Shown here piece by piece: positions 28,854 to 38,616 of a DNA stretch of 64,000 nucleotides (position 1 is the first letter of the stretch; each line of letters opens with the position of its first letter). A model generated the notes under the pieces. That model saw only the letters and a list, made by a program, of their open reading frames with translations. It searched no databases and was not told the DNA's origin. The stretch lies in assembly GCA_003963145.1 (NCBI GenBank), contig RXJJ01000002.1:238909-302908 (forward strand), given 5' to 3'. This stretch comes from Bradyrhizobiaceae bacterium. Its GTDB lineage: Bacteria; Pseudomonadota; Alphaproteobacteria; Rhizobiales; Xanthobacteraceae. Made by a program: the position numbers and the translations under genes.

Positions 28854-29663
28854 ATGGACCCCTTGCTCAAGAAACGCCTTCGACGTCTGGGCGCGTTTGC
28901 GCTGATCGTCATTCCCGCACTGTATTTCCTGCCCTATGTGACGCTGTTCTATTTCATCTGCGGCGCCCTCGATATCGGCCGCCACCACAAGATCACCTAC
29001 GATCTTGTCGAGAAGTATTTCATGGGCAACGGTCTGCTCACCTGGGCGCTGTCGCCGCTCAACCTTCTTGCCGACCTGTTCTCGCTGAAGAATATCGGCA
29101 TCTACAAGCCGCAGGATCTGCCGACCGAACACCGTGCGGAAATCGAGGCCTGCGTCGCGGCGTTCCGCGCCAATGGCGATCTGATCAAGCAGCGCGTCGC
29201 GGAGACGCTCGGCAACAGCAAGCGCGGCATGCTGACCTTCAAATGGTTCAACGCGCCGCAAGTCCAGCAGGTGAAGATTCCCGAATTCGAGCGCGACTAC
29301 CGCTACATCAAGACCATCGCCGTGTCGGTGTTCAACACCCGCGAGCGCACCTCCTGGCATTTCGGTCCGCTGCGCCTGACGTTCCGCGTGCTTTGCAACC
29401 TCGACCCGATCGACAGCCGCGACGTGTTCATCGAGGTTGACGACAGGACCCATTACTGGGTCGACGATCCGCTGTTCATCTTCGACGACACATTCTTCCA
29501 CCGCTCGATCAACGATGTGGATCGCGTGCGCTATTGCCTGTTTATGGACATCGTGCGCCCGAACCACTCGCAGGTGCTGTTCGACCGCGCCGTGAGCGTG
29601 GCCGCGTTCGTTTCAGGTTCGCTGAAAACGGCGTTCTACAAGAACTGGTCGTTCATCAAGTAA
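28854..29663 (+). CDS. Aspartyl/asparaginyl beta-hydroxylase-fold protein, LpxO-like
   Basis: The 269-residue protein has an N-terminal membrane anchor (LGAFALIVIPALYFLPYVTL) and a catalytic domain with TSWHFGPLRLTFRVLCNLDP, then WVDDPLFIFDDTFFHRSIND and RVRYCLFMDIVRP. These correspond to the Fe(II)-binding His residues and 2-oxoglutarate-binding Arg of the PF05118 family, which includes LpxO, the lipid A 2-hydroxylase. ATG 28854 starts just before the anchor; the open frame upstream is judged non-coding. The gene diverges from the GT39 cluster and converges with pbpC, the stops being one base apart. Confidence 0.82.
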   Translation: MDPLLKKRLRRLGAFALIVIPALYFLPYVTLFYFICGALDIGRHHKITYDLVEKYFMGNGLLTWALSPLNLLADLFSLKNIGIYKPQDLPTEHRAEIEACVAAFRANGDLIKQRVAETLGNSKRGMLTFKWFNAPQVQQVKIPEFERDYRYIKTIAVSVFNTRERTSWHFGPLRLTFRVLCNLDPIDSRDVFIEVDDRTHYWVDDPLFIFDDTFFHRSINDVDRVRYCLFMDIVRPNHSQVLFDRAVSVAAFVSGSLKTAFYKNWSFIK

Positions 29664-29664
29664 T

Positions 29665-31737
29665 TTATTGGACGCGGACGACCACGGTATCCGCCGCGCC
29701 GGTCGCGTCCATCACCGTCAGCCGGGCAAAACCCGGCCCGGGCGTCTCGATCAGTTTCTGGCGGCGGCTGTCGATCTCTCCGATCGCGACGCCGTTCACC
29801 AGCATGGTCATCGGTGCAACGCCGCCCGCGACCTTCACCGGCAGCGACGGTCCCTCGCCGGACGCCGGATCGATGCGCGATCCGTTCGGCGGAAACTGTA
29901 TCCGCAGCGCCTGCTCGCCGCCCGTCCTCACCAGATCGCCCGCAGGCCGGAACCTGCGCAGCGGCAACGGCAATCTGGCATTGCTCGCAATCAAAACACC
30001 TTTCGGCGCTTTCGGGAGCGCCATTGGCAGCTTGCCCGTGCGCGCGAAGGCATCGAACAGAATCGGAGCGGCGGCCGTGCGCCCGAGTTGCCCCGGCACC
30101 GGCGCGCCATCGGGCCGCCCGACCCACACGCCGATGGTGTAACGGCCGTCGAAACCGACCGACCACGCATCGCGATAACCGTAGGAGGTGCCGGTCTTGA
30201 AGGCGATGCGGCCATGCACGCCATTCTCCGGCGGCGGTGTGCCGAGCAGCACATTGCCGACCTGCCATGCCGCGGCAGGGTCCATCAGGCGGCGCGTGTC
30301 TCGCGCGTGGTCATCGGTCATGATCTCGCGCAGAGGAACGGTCGAACCGAGCCGCGCCAGTCCGGCGTAAAGCTGCACAAGATCCGACAGCGTGATGCCG
30401 ACGCCGCCAAGCCCCATCGCCAGACCTGGGACCTCGTCCTTCGGCAAAATCAGATTGGCGCCCGCCTGTGCGATGCGCGACGATAGCCGGCTCGCGCCGA
30501 CGCGATCCAGCAGCGCGATTGCCGGCACGTTGAGCGACATCTGCAGCGCGCGGCGCACCGGCACCGTGCCCTGATAGGTCATGTCGAAATTTTCCGGCGC
30601 GTAGCTGCCATAGCGCGTCGGGCGATCATCGATCACGCTGTCCGGATGAACAAACCCGTCCTCGAAGGCGAGGCCGTAGATGAACGGTTTCAGGGTCGAG
30701 CCCGGCGAGCGCACCGCGCGGGTCATGTCGACCTGACCGGCGCGACGTGCGCTGAAATAGTCTGGCGATCCGACATGGGCGATCACGTCGCCACTCTGAT
30801 TGTCCACGGCGAGTATGCCGATGGAAATTGCCGGCCCCATCGCATCGGCGCGGTCGCGCGCCAGTGCCTCGAGATTTTTCTGGATGGTCGAATCCAGCGT
30901 CAGCTTGATAAGCGGCCTGTCCCTGAAAAGAAACGTCGCCTGATCGGTCGCGTGCGGCGCCAGCAGCGGCATCGGTTTGCGCAGGCGCGGCACAGGCTCG
31001 AGCCGGGCGCGCACGGCATCGTCGGACGAAATGCGCCTCTCCTCGACCATGCGCGTCAGCACGCGGTCGCGTGCGATGCGTGCCGCGCCGGGGTGACGGT
31101 CGAGCCGCCGCGTTTCCGGTGATTGCGGCAGCGCCACCAGAAGCGCAGCTTCCGCCAGCGACAGCCGTTTCGGCTCCTTGCCGAAATAGGCCAGCGAGGC
31201 CGCGCGGATGCCCTCAAGATTGCCGCCATAGGGTGCGAGCTGCAGATAGAGATCGAGAATTTCGTTCTTGCTCAGCGTCCGCTCGATTTCCAGCGCGCGC
31301 ACCGCCTGCCGCAGCTTCGCCGTCACCGAGCGCTGGCGGCGCGGCTCCATCAATCGCGCAAGCTGCATGGTGATGGTCGAGCCGCCAGAGACGATGTGCC
31401 CGCGCGTCGCCAACTGAAACGCCGCGCGCGCGAACGCCAGCGGATCGACGCCGATATGGGAATAGAACCGTTTGTCCTCGAAGCCGAGCAGCAGGTTGAG
31501 ATAGGTAGGGTCGACATCGCTCGCCGCATGCACCGGCAGCCGCCAGCGTCCATCCGCCATCGCATAGGCGCGCAGCAATTTGCCGTGGCGATCCACAATC
31601 GTGGTCGAGATTTTACGTGCCTGATCGAATGGCAATGGACCGAGCGAGTATGTCCATGCGCCGAGGGCGGCGATGGCGATGGCGCCTGCGGTCAACGCAG
31701 CAAGCCCTGTGATCCAGATTTTGCGCCTATGATTCAT
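29665..31737 (-). CDS. pbpC: Penicillin-binding protein 1C
   Basis: The 690-residue bifunctional peptidoglycan synthase has a membrane anchor (about 8-30), a GT51 glycosyltransferase domain with catalytic Glu87 in GFEDKRFYSHIGVD and GGSTITMQLAR, a transpeptidase domain with SxxK at Ser347 (SPGSTLKPF), SLN at 401-403 and KTG at 514-516, and a C-terminal PBP1C extension. All catalytic motifs are intact. Its ATG overlaps the stop of the alpha-2-macroglobulin gene by four bases (ATGA), the pairing seen with E. coli pbpC and yfhM. Confidence 0.95.
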   Translation of the reverse strand: MNHRRKIWITGLAALTAGAIAIAALGAWTYSLGPLPFDQARKISTTIVDRHGKLLRAYAMADGRWRLPVHAASDVDPTYLNLLLGFEDKRFYSHIGVDPLAFARAAFQLATRGHIVSGGSTITMQLARLMEPRRQRSVTAKLRQAVRALEIERTLSKNEILDLYLQLAPYGGNLEGIRAASLAYFGKEPKRLSLAEAALLVALPQSPETRRLDRHPGAARIARDRVLTRMVEERRISSDDAVRARLEPVPRLRKPMPLLAPHATDQATFLFRDRPLIKLTLDSTIQKNLEALARDRADAMGPAISIGILAVDNQSGDVIAHVGSPDYFSARRAGQVDMTRAVRSPGSTLKPFIYGLAFEDGFVHPDSVIDDRPTRYGSYAPENFDMTYQGTVPVRRALQMSLNVPAIALLDRVGASRLSSRIAQAGANLILPKDEVPGLAMGLGGVGITLSDLVQLYAGLARLGSTVPLREIMTDDHARDTRRLMDPAAAWQVGNVLLGTPPPENGVHGRIAFKTGTSYGYRDAWSVGFDGRYTIGVWVGRPDGAPVPGQLGRTAAAPILFDAFARTGKLPMALPKAPKGVLIASNARLPLPLRRFRPAGDLVRTGGEQALRIQFPPNGSRIDPASGEGPSLPVKVAGGVAPMTMLVNGVAIGEIDSRRQKLIETPGPGFARLTVMDATGAADTVVVRVQ

Positions 31738-34700
31738 TTCGCCGGCTTTACCTCGATCGTGCCCGTGCCGGTGCGACCGTAGCGCGAGGGATTGTACATG
31801 TCCTCGACATAGGCCTGCGGCAGCACGTATTTGCCGGGCGACACCGCACGCACGACATAGGCAACCGTGAACACCGGCTTGTCGGTGCTCGCGCGATCGA
31901 TCGCCGCGTTGAAACGATCATCGCGGAATTCGCTGCTCGCGGGCTCGACGCCGTCCGTGATCCAGTCGAGCGTGCCGCTGTCGCCGGATGACACCAGATG
32001 CGGATTGTCGATCTCGAAACCGGCGGGCAGATAATCGGCCACCATGACGTGACCGTATTCGACCTTCGGTTCGGTGATCTTCAGCACGACGGCGAACCGG
32101 TCGTTCTGCTTCGCCTTCGAAGGATCGGCAGCCTTGCCGTCGAGCGTGAAATAATTGCGCTCGATCCTGAAGCCGTTCGACGCCGCCGGCTCCGGCACGA
32201 CCGGCGCGCCGGTCACCGAAATCACCGCCTGCACCGGCGTGTCGCCGTCATTGACGATCTTCACCGGCCTTGCCGCGATGTCGGCGGACTTGTAGCTGCG
32301 ATAGAGTTTATTCCTGACCGGCTCGCCGTCGACGCTCAGCGAGACATTGTCGGCTTCCTTCGCCAGCGCGCGCGAGGCCAGCACCAGCCAGGCATTCTCC
32401 TGCGTCGAGGTATAGGGCGTCAGTCCCCTCGCCACCTCGACCCGCTCGACCGCCGTGGTGAAGGTCGCCTTCGGCGCATTGCCCTCGCTGGCGAGCGAGA
32501 TCAGCGCCGCCGCGTCGCGCAGCGAGGACCCGTAGTCGGTCCGGCCGAATTCCAGCACGGGTTTCGGGTTGAGACTGTCAACCGCCGCCGCATAGACGCG
32601 TTCGGCGCGGGCCCGGTCGCCGACCAGCGCCAGCGCTGCGGCCAGCTGCGCCTTGGCGATTGGGGTTGCGATCTTGTCGAGCTTGGTGTCGGCGAGATAG
32701 CGCAGGTCGCCGATGGGCGCCGCGCCGTTTTTCGCCAGCACATAGAGGCCATAGGCGAGATTGCGCCCGCCGTCCTTGTCCGGCTCCTCGGCGTTGACGA
32801 CCGAATTGCGGATACGGTCCAGCGCGGTTTTGAACAGCACGTCCGGCACCGCGAAGTTCTTCTCGCGCGCGCGGGTGAGGAAGTCGGTCACATAAGCATC
32901 AAGCCAGGGATCGTCGCCTCCCGCCGACCACAGGCCGAACGAGCCGTTCGACCCCTGCCGCGCCAGCAGCCTGTCGATGGCGTCCCTGATCCGCTGATCG
33001 ACGGCGCTGTCCATTGCCAGATGGGCTTCGGCGGCAAGATCGTTGACGTACAGCAGTGGCATCGCACGGCTCGTGATCTGCTCCGAGCAGCCGAACGGAT
33101 AGCGGTCGAGCGCCTTCAGAATGGTCGCGGCATCGAGCGCGGTGGATTGGCTGACCGACAGCTGAACACCGCCGGTGCCCGGCACGAGATCGGAGAACAT
33201 ATCCGGTGTCAGCGTGAGACTTTCACCTTTCGCCAGTGTCCGCACCGTACGCCGCGACAGGATCTGCGTTGCGGGCTTGACGTCGAGCGTGTAGTGGCGC
33301 GCCAGCGTCAGCCCGTCCGGTCCCCTGATGTCGACATCGAGCGCCGCTTGCCCGGCACCGCCCGCATTGAGCGCAAGCGCAACCGTGCTGCGCTGCTTGG
33401 CTGAGAGACGCATCGTGGTTGACGGATCGCCCGCGAGCGATACCGGACCCATTGTCTTCACGGTCAAGACGTAATCGCCGGCCGCGCCTTCGACATTGTC
33501 GAGGTCCATGGTCATGGTGCCGCGATCGCCGTTCAGCAGGAAACGCGGCAGCGTCGCGGTCAGAACAACCGGATCGCGGACGGTCACGTCGGTGTTGGCG
33601 CGGCCGATTTTCGTTGCGGTCCACGCCACCGCCATCACCCGCGCGGTCCCGGCGAATTCGGGAACGTCGAAGTCGACCCGCGCCGCGCCGTCCGCGCCGA
33701 CGGTGACGATGCCGGAATAAAGCGCGAGAGGCTTCTGCGTCGGCGGGCTGCCCTGCAATTCCTGGCTGCCGCTGTCGCCGCCGGTTTTCAGCTGGCCGCG
33801 CGTGCCCTGCATGCCGTCGATCAGTTGCCCGTAAAGATCGCGGATTTCGGCGGTCATCGCGCGCTGGCCAAGGTAGTAGTCGTCCGGCGCGGGCGGTTTG
33901 TAATTGGTCAGATTGAGAATGCCGACATCGACCGCCGCGATCACGATCTTGGCGTCCTCGCCGGGGCTGAGGCCGTCCACCTTGACTGGCAGCGTGAGCG
34001 TCGTGCTCGGCCGCACCAATGCGGGCGGTGTCAGCGTCACCTTCAGCGTGCGCGCATTCTTGTCGATGCCAAACCATTTGAGGCCGATGGCGCGGCCCGG
34101 CATGCGCTTTGCCGCAACGTCCAGCGGACGGCGCAGCGTCGTCACGACATACGCGCCGGTGCCCCAGTCCTTTCCGATTGTCAGCGGGACCTTGGTGGTG
34201 CCTTCCTTCACATCGACCGATTGCGTGGTCAAAAGCCGGTCGCCGATCACGTTGACAGTCAGCCTGCCGCCGGTGCGCGCATTCACCGTGACATTCATGG
34301 TGTCGCCGGACTGGTATTGCGGCTTGTCGATCGAGGTCTCGAGCAGGTCCGGCGTATCGGCGCTGCCGTCCGAGTACCAGCCGACATCGAACTGCACCGA
34401 GGTCAGCGGCCCGCTGGCGTCGGCGGATTTCACATCGAGCCGGTAGCGGCCGGGCTGCGGATGAAGCTGAATCCGCGCCGGCTTGTCGGCTTCAATCGCC
34501 ACGTCGCCATCCGCGACCCGCTTGGTGGATTTGACCGGCTCGTATTCCCAGTAACTGCCCTGCCGGTACCACTGATATTGCGACTCGAGCCGGAGCAATT
34601 CATAACGCAGCCCGCTGCGCGCCAGCGGCTTGCCGTCAGGGGCGACAAAGGCGACATCGAACGCGGCGGGGCTGCCTTCGGCGAGGTTGCCGCCCTGGAA

Positions 34701-36959
34701 CAGCGGCTTGACGCCGATCATGGCGTCCTTGGGCGCAACGGGGAGCGTCAGCTTGCGCTCCACCGCGCGGCCGCCCGTTTCGACCATGCGGATGTAAATC
34801 TGCGCCTCCTGCAGCCGGGTCGAGGCCGGCGGCTGGTCGAGGCCGACCTTCACCGTCGCCTTGCCGCTCGCATCGGTTTCGGGCAGGTCCTCGATCGGCT
34901 TGCGCTCGTTGCTGGCGCTGGCCTCGTCGTCGACGCCGAACTGGTAGCCGTCATAGCCGGGGCGCCCGGCGGCCTTGGTGACCAGCACGTCGCCTTCCAG
35001 CGACAGGTTCGATGCTGGCGCGCCGTAAAGGAACCGGCCCTCCACCTGAAGTTCTACAGGAGCTTCAAGAGTGATTTGTTTAGCACTGGTTTTGATGTCG
35101 AATTCGATCCGGTCCGGGACATAATCCTCGACCATGAAGGTGGTTTCACCGACGGAACTGCCCTTCGGATCGGTGAAGGCCCGCACCCGCCATGTGCCGG
35201 TCGGAACCGCCGAATTCAGCGGCAATGTCAGGCTGCGCCCGCCCGCGCCCTGATCCGCCAGCACCGCGCGGCGGAATTCGACCCCGTCCGGGCGCTCGAC
35301 CACCAGCGTCAGGGGCGCGCCCGTAACGGCGTTGCCCTGCCCGTCGCGCAGCAGCGCGGTCAGATAGACCGTCTCGCCGGAGCGATAGACGCCGCGTTCG
35401 GCATAGACGAAGGCGTCCGGTCCGGCCGGAACATTGCGGCCCGAGACGCCCCGGTCGGACAGATCGAAGGCATCGGTTTTCAGGCTGAGGAAGGCGTAAT
35501 CGCCCTTGTCGCCGGACACCGACAGCAGCGCGGGCGACAGCCCGCCCTCGCCCTTCGCCAGACCCGCCTCGAACAGCACGTGGCCCGCGCTGTCGGTCTT
35601 GCGGGTGGCGAGAATTTCATTGTTGCGCGCGATCAGCCGCACCTCGGCATTCGCCGTCGGCGCCGTGCTCGCCAGCGAGTTGACGAACACATGCACGCCG
35701 TCATTTCCGGAGAACGCGGTGAGGCCGAGGTCCGAAACGATGAACCATTGCGTGGCGAGCGTCCCCGGATCGTCATCGCTCGACGTGGCGCCCGGCCCCC
35801 TGGCGGCGGCGGTCATCACATAGACGCCTGGCTGAAGATCGCCGACCGCCTGATCGACCGGAAACGCCGTGGTGACATCGGCGTTGAGGGTCTGCTCCGT
35901 CGCGACCTCGCCGCTCCACACCTTGACGCCCGTCTCGTTGCCAAGCTCGGAGAGCTGGTAGCCGGACAGGCTTTTCTGGAAATTGCCGTCGATCACCGTG
36001 TTGATCAGGTTGCGGTCGCCGATGCGATAGATGTTCACGCTCACGGCGGGCGTATTGACGCTGACCAGCGGGATGCCGCGCTGGCCGGTTCGCGGCAGCA
36101 CATAGGCGCGGCCGGTGAAGCGCACGAAGGGCTTGCGGTCGCGCACATAGATGTTGAATTCCGCCGATTTGGCGAGGCTTTCCTTCACCGCCGACGGCAG
36201 CCCCGCACGCAGGCCGATCGTATAGCGTTCGCCGTGCTTGAGGCCCTCGACGCACAGCTGCTTGTCCTCGGAGGTCAACGCCGGCTTGTCGGTGCCGGCC
36301 AGCGTCACGAACGGGGCGAAATCGACGCGCTTGATGAGGTCTTCGGAAAAAACGAAACAGGCGCGCGGCGAGGCTGCGTCCGAATCCACGCTGTAGTCGA
36401 GCAGCCGGAAGCCGTGCTCCTCGCGCATCTTCTCGTACTGGGCGCGGAGGTCGGCGACCTCGCGCTGGTCGAGCGACAGGCGCAGCGCGTCGAGCGCCGG
36501 ACGCCATAGCGTCTGGTCGGCGAGCGCGCGGCCGAGCACCGCCAGCGCATCCGCCTCTTCATTGCCGCCCGCCGCGCGCTGATAGGCGATATAGGCGGCG
36601 GTCGAGGCGCGGTCGCGCAGCGCGGTTTTTTCCCGCGCCTCCGCCGCCGGCACGATCTGGGAAATGGTGCGGGCGAGCCGCAGCCAGTTTCCGCCGTCCT
36701 CCGGTGCGATGGCGGCGATCTGGCCGAGCGCTGCCAGTCCGGCGCGAACATCGTTTTTCCGGAGCGCCGCATCGGCGGCGGCCTTCAGGGCGGCCGGGGT
36801 TTTGGTCACCGGCCCGGCCTCGGTCCTGATCTGCGCTTCCAGGCGGATCGCGGCGTCGGCCAGATCGTCGCGTTTGAAGGCCTTGTCCGCAGCCTGCGCG
36901 GACGCAAGACCAAGCGCCAGCACGGCACACAGTGCTGCTGCGCGAACCAGACCGTTCAT
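31734..36959 (-). CDS. Bacterial alpha-2-macroglobulin (YfhM-like)
   Basis: The 1741-residue exported protein is of the bacterial alpha-2-macroglobulin family, which traps proteases in the periplasm. The signal peptide is LCAVLALGLASAQA; no convincing lipobox is present, unlike the E. coli lipoprotein. The thioester motif is intact as GCSEQ, with Cys about 1291 (codon 33089-33087). Many MG-type beta domains precede it and a helical thioester domain follows (RQGSNGSFGLWSAGGDDPWLD split by family pattern). ATG 36959 has AGGGAG 8 bases upstream and replaces a longer in-frame ORF beginning at 37142. It is translationally coupled to pbpC, as if guarding sites of wall repair. Confidence 0.93.
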   Translation of the reverse strand: MNGLVRAAALCAVLALGLASAQAADKAFKRDDLADAAIRLEAQIRTEAGPVTKTPAALKAAADAALRKNDVRAGLAALGQIAAIAPEDGGNWLRLARTISQIVPAAEAREKTALRDRASTAAYIAYQRAAGGNEEADALAVLGRALADQTLWRPALDALRLSLDQREVADLRAQYEKMREEHGFRLLDYSVDSDAASPRACFVFSEDLIKRVDFAPFVTLAGTDKPALTSEDKQLCVEGLKHGERYTIGLRAGLPSAVKESLAKSAEFNIYVRDRKPFVRFTGRAYVLPRTGQRGIPLVSVNTPAVSVNIYRIGDRNLINTVIDGNFQKSLSGYQLSELGNETGVKVWSGEVATEQTLNADVTTAFPVDQAVGDLQPGVYVMTAAARGPGATSSDDDPGTLATQWFIVSDLGLTAFSGNDGVHVFVNSLASTAPTANAEVRLIARNNEILATRKTDSAGHVLFEAGLAKGEGGLSPALLSVSGDKGDYAFLSLKTDAFDLSDRGVSGRNVPAGPDAFVYAERGVYRSGETVYLTALLRDGQGNAVTGAPLTLVVERPDGVEFRRAVLADQGAGGRSLTLPLNSAVPTGTWRVRAFTDPKGSSVGETTFMVEDYVPDRIEFDIKTSAKQITLEAPVELQVEGRFLYGAPASNLSLEGDVLVTKAAGRPGYDGYQFGVDDEASASNERKPIEDLPETDASGKATVKVGLDQPPASTRLQEAQIYIRMVETGGRAVERKLTLPVAPKDAMIGVKPLFQGGNLAEGSPAAFDVAFVAPDGKPLARSGLRYELLRLESQYQWYRQGSYWEYEPVKSTKRVADGDVAIEADKPARIQLHPQPGRYRLDVKSADASGPLTSVQFDVGWYSDGSADTPDLLETSIDKPQYQSGDTMNVTVNARTGGRLTVNVIGDRLLTTQSVDVKEGTTKVPLTIGKDWGTGAYVVTTLRRPLDVAAKRMPGRAIGLKWFGIDKNARTLKVTLTPPALVRPSTTLTLPVKVDGLSPGEDAKIVIAAVDVGILNLTNYKPPAPDDYYLGQRAMTAEIRDLYGQLIDGMQGTRGQLKTGGDSGSQELQGSPPTQKPLALYSGIVTVGADGAARVDFDVPEFAGTARVMAVAWTATKIGRANTDVTVRDPVVLTATLPRFLLNGDRGTMTMDLDNVEGAAGDYVLTVKTMGPVSLAGDPSTTMRLSAKQRSTVALALNAGGAGQAALDVDIRGPDGLTLARHYTLDVKPATQILSRRTVRTLAKGESLTLTPDMFSDLVPGTGGVQLSVSQSTALDAATILKALDRYPFGCSEQITSRAMPLLYVNDLAAEAHLAMDSAVDQRIRDAIDRLLARQGSNGSFGLWSAGGDDPWLDAYVTDFLTRAREKNFAVPDVLFKTALDRIRNSVVNAEEPDKDGGRNLAYGLYVLAKNGAAPIGDLRYLADTKLDKIATPIAKAQLAAALALVGDRARAERVYAAAVDSLNPKPVLEFGRTDYGSSLRDAAALISLASEGNAPKATFTTAVERVEVARGLTPYTSTQENAWLVLASRALAKEADNVSLSVDGEPVRNKLYRSYKSADIAARPVKIVNDGDTPVQAVISVTGAPVVPEPAASNGFRIERNYFTLDGKAADPSKAKQNDRFAVVLKITEPKVEYGHVMVADYLPAGFEIDNPHLVSSGDSGTLDWITDGVEPASSEFRDDRFNAAIDRASTDKPVFTVAYVVRAVSPGKYVLPQAYVEDMYNPSRYGRTGTGTIEVKPAK

Positions 36960-37198
36960 GATGATCTCCCTGTCCGGCAGTCGAACGCTGCCGCAAATGT
37001 CAGTAAAAAGCCGAATCGTGACCGCTGCATGGCCCGCAGCTGCAGCACGCAGCCAATTGGCAAAATGCGACCTTACGAGCCGGACAGCCAAAGGCAATGT
37101 GCCGCTTTCCGCTCTGTCGCCGCACCTCGTAAAACGGTTCAAAGAGTTTTCAGGGATGCTGAAAATTCACAATTGCGATGTTATGAAGAGCCCGGTCC

Positions 37199-37275
37199 GG
37201 TCCCGTAGCTCAACTGGATAGAGCATCAGATTTCTACTCTGAGGGTTGCAGGTTCGATTCCTGCCGGGATCGCCA
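37199..37275 (+). tRNA. tRNA-Arg (TCT)
   Basis: The cloverleaf runs from 37199 (GGTCCCG) to 37272, with encoded CCA to 37275. The anticodon loop TTTCTAC gives TCT, and the T-loop is GTTCGATTC. The acceptor has one G-T wobble. An AT-richer block follows directly; I found no copy of the tRNA 3' end at its far side. Confidence 0.95.
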
Positions 37276-37468
37276 GCATGTTGTCAGGCGGGCAGCATCA
37301 AACGGAAATGGATAGATGAAAATCAGCTTCCATGACCGCACCACGTAGCTAGGAAGCCACCGCCACTCAGCCTTGGCTTCGAGCGCGTAAGCCGTCGCGG
37401 GTACCACGGCCGGTCTGGCCTATGCTGCCGCAAATTGGTACTAAGGTCGCGGGCTGAGATTTATATAT

Positions 37469-38599
37469 TTGACAGTATCGTCCATTGAAGTCGCAAAACG
37501 GCTGCCGTTTATTGATGCGCTGAGAGGGCTGGCAGCGCTGTGGGTAGCGCTTTTCCATCTGATTTATATTGTGCCTATGTCGCCTCCCGAATGGGCGGGT
37601 GTTTTAAGATTAGGAGGCTTTGGCGTTCCGCTTTTCTTCATCGTTAGTGCATTCTCGCTTTGCCATACGATGCCGCTTCATCACGAATCCAATCGAACCG
37701 CCGCATTCTATCTGCGGCGCATATTCCGTATTGCTCCGCTATTTTACTTTATGATCGCGCTCCACACAGCGTATGCGATATATCGCGGCGGCCCCCCGTT
37801 CCCACTAAAAGTCTATTTTGCAAATGCCTCGTTCCTCTTCAATTTGATCCCCGGGCAACAAGAAGGAATCGTTTGGGCGAGCTGGGCTGTCGGCGTGGAG
37901 ATGCTTTTCTATGTCGCATTCCCGCTCATCTACAGAATGACTTCGTCGATTCGAGCCGCTGCAGCGTTTTTTGTCATTACGATCATCTTGTCAGCAGCAG
38001 CAAACTATTTGGTGCCTAAATCCGTATTCCAATATCTTTTCCTAAAGCACCTTCCGGTATTCGCCCTCGGCATATTGGCCTTTCGGCTATGCGGTCAGAT
38101 AAAAACTCTTCGATACAAAAAACTCATCGGATTATCGCTCATGGCTGCCGCCGTTGCCGTCATGGCGGCTACAATGAGGATCAACGCAACACTCGTTGAA
38201 TACCATATCGCATGCGCCGGTCTGTTCTTTTTCATTGTCGCCCTCTATCTCTGCCCGATTTCGTTACTCGTAAATCGCGTTACGACTAATCTCGGGCGTG
38301 TCAGTTTTTCTTTCTACCTGCTGCATCCAATCATAATTTACGCAATGACGCCTACCTGGAAAAATATTCACACCGCTATTCATGGTGATGGTGTGGCGTA
38401 TCTTGTTTGCGCCGCCATCATGATCGCCGTGGTAACGGTGTGCTCTGAAATCCTGTACCGGGCAATTGAGCGGCCGGGGATCGTCGTCGGCAACAAGATC
38501 ATCAGCAAGCTGTTCATGGAAAAGGCAACCGCACAAAACCCTCGGAAAGATCCCGAGCCGGAAAAAAACGCTCTGCCTGGACTCTCCCTCACCCCATAG
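37469..38599 (+). CDS. Acyltransferase 3 (OafA/NodX-like) membrane protein
   Basis: The 376-residue protein has about ten membrane segments and the acyltransferase 3 marks RLPFIDALRGLAALWVALFH, GGFGVPLFFIVSAFSL and RRIFRIAPLFYF. Such proteins add acetyl or other acyl groups to lipopolysaccharide, exopolysaccharide or glucan. It starts at TTG 37469 with no strong ribosome site; the next ATG would cut into the first membrane segment. Base composition is clearly more AT-rich than its neighbours, with codons such as ATA, AAA and TTA common, suggesting transfer. It lies just after tRNA-Arg. Confidence 0.85.
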   Translation: MTVSSIEVAKRLPFIDALRGLAALWVALFHLIYIVPMSPPEWAGVLRLGGFGVPLFFIVSAFSLCHTMPLHHESNRTAAFYLRRIFRIAPLFYFMIALHTAYAIYRGGPPFPLKVYFANASFLFNLIPGQQEGIVWASWAVGVEMLFYVAFPLIYRMTSSIRAAAAFFVITIILSAAANYLVPKSVFQYLFLKHLPVFALGILAFRLCGQIKTLRYKKLIGLSLMAAAVAVMAATMRINATLVEYHIACAGLFFFIVALYLCPISLLVNRVTTNLGRVSFSFYLLHPIIIYAMTPTWKNIHTAIHGDGVAYLVCAAIMIAVVTVCSEILYRAIERPGIVVGNKIISKLFMEKATAQNPRKDPEPEKNALPGLSLTP

Positions 38600-38616
38600 C
38601 CGTGCTATCTCACTGT

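Noticed and set aside
33825..36509. An 894-codon open frame on the plus strand
   Set aside because: It lies fully opposite the alpha-2-macroglobulin gene and has the Arg/His/Gly-rich composition of a high-GC antisense shadow.
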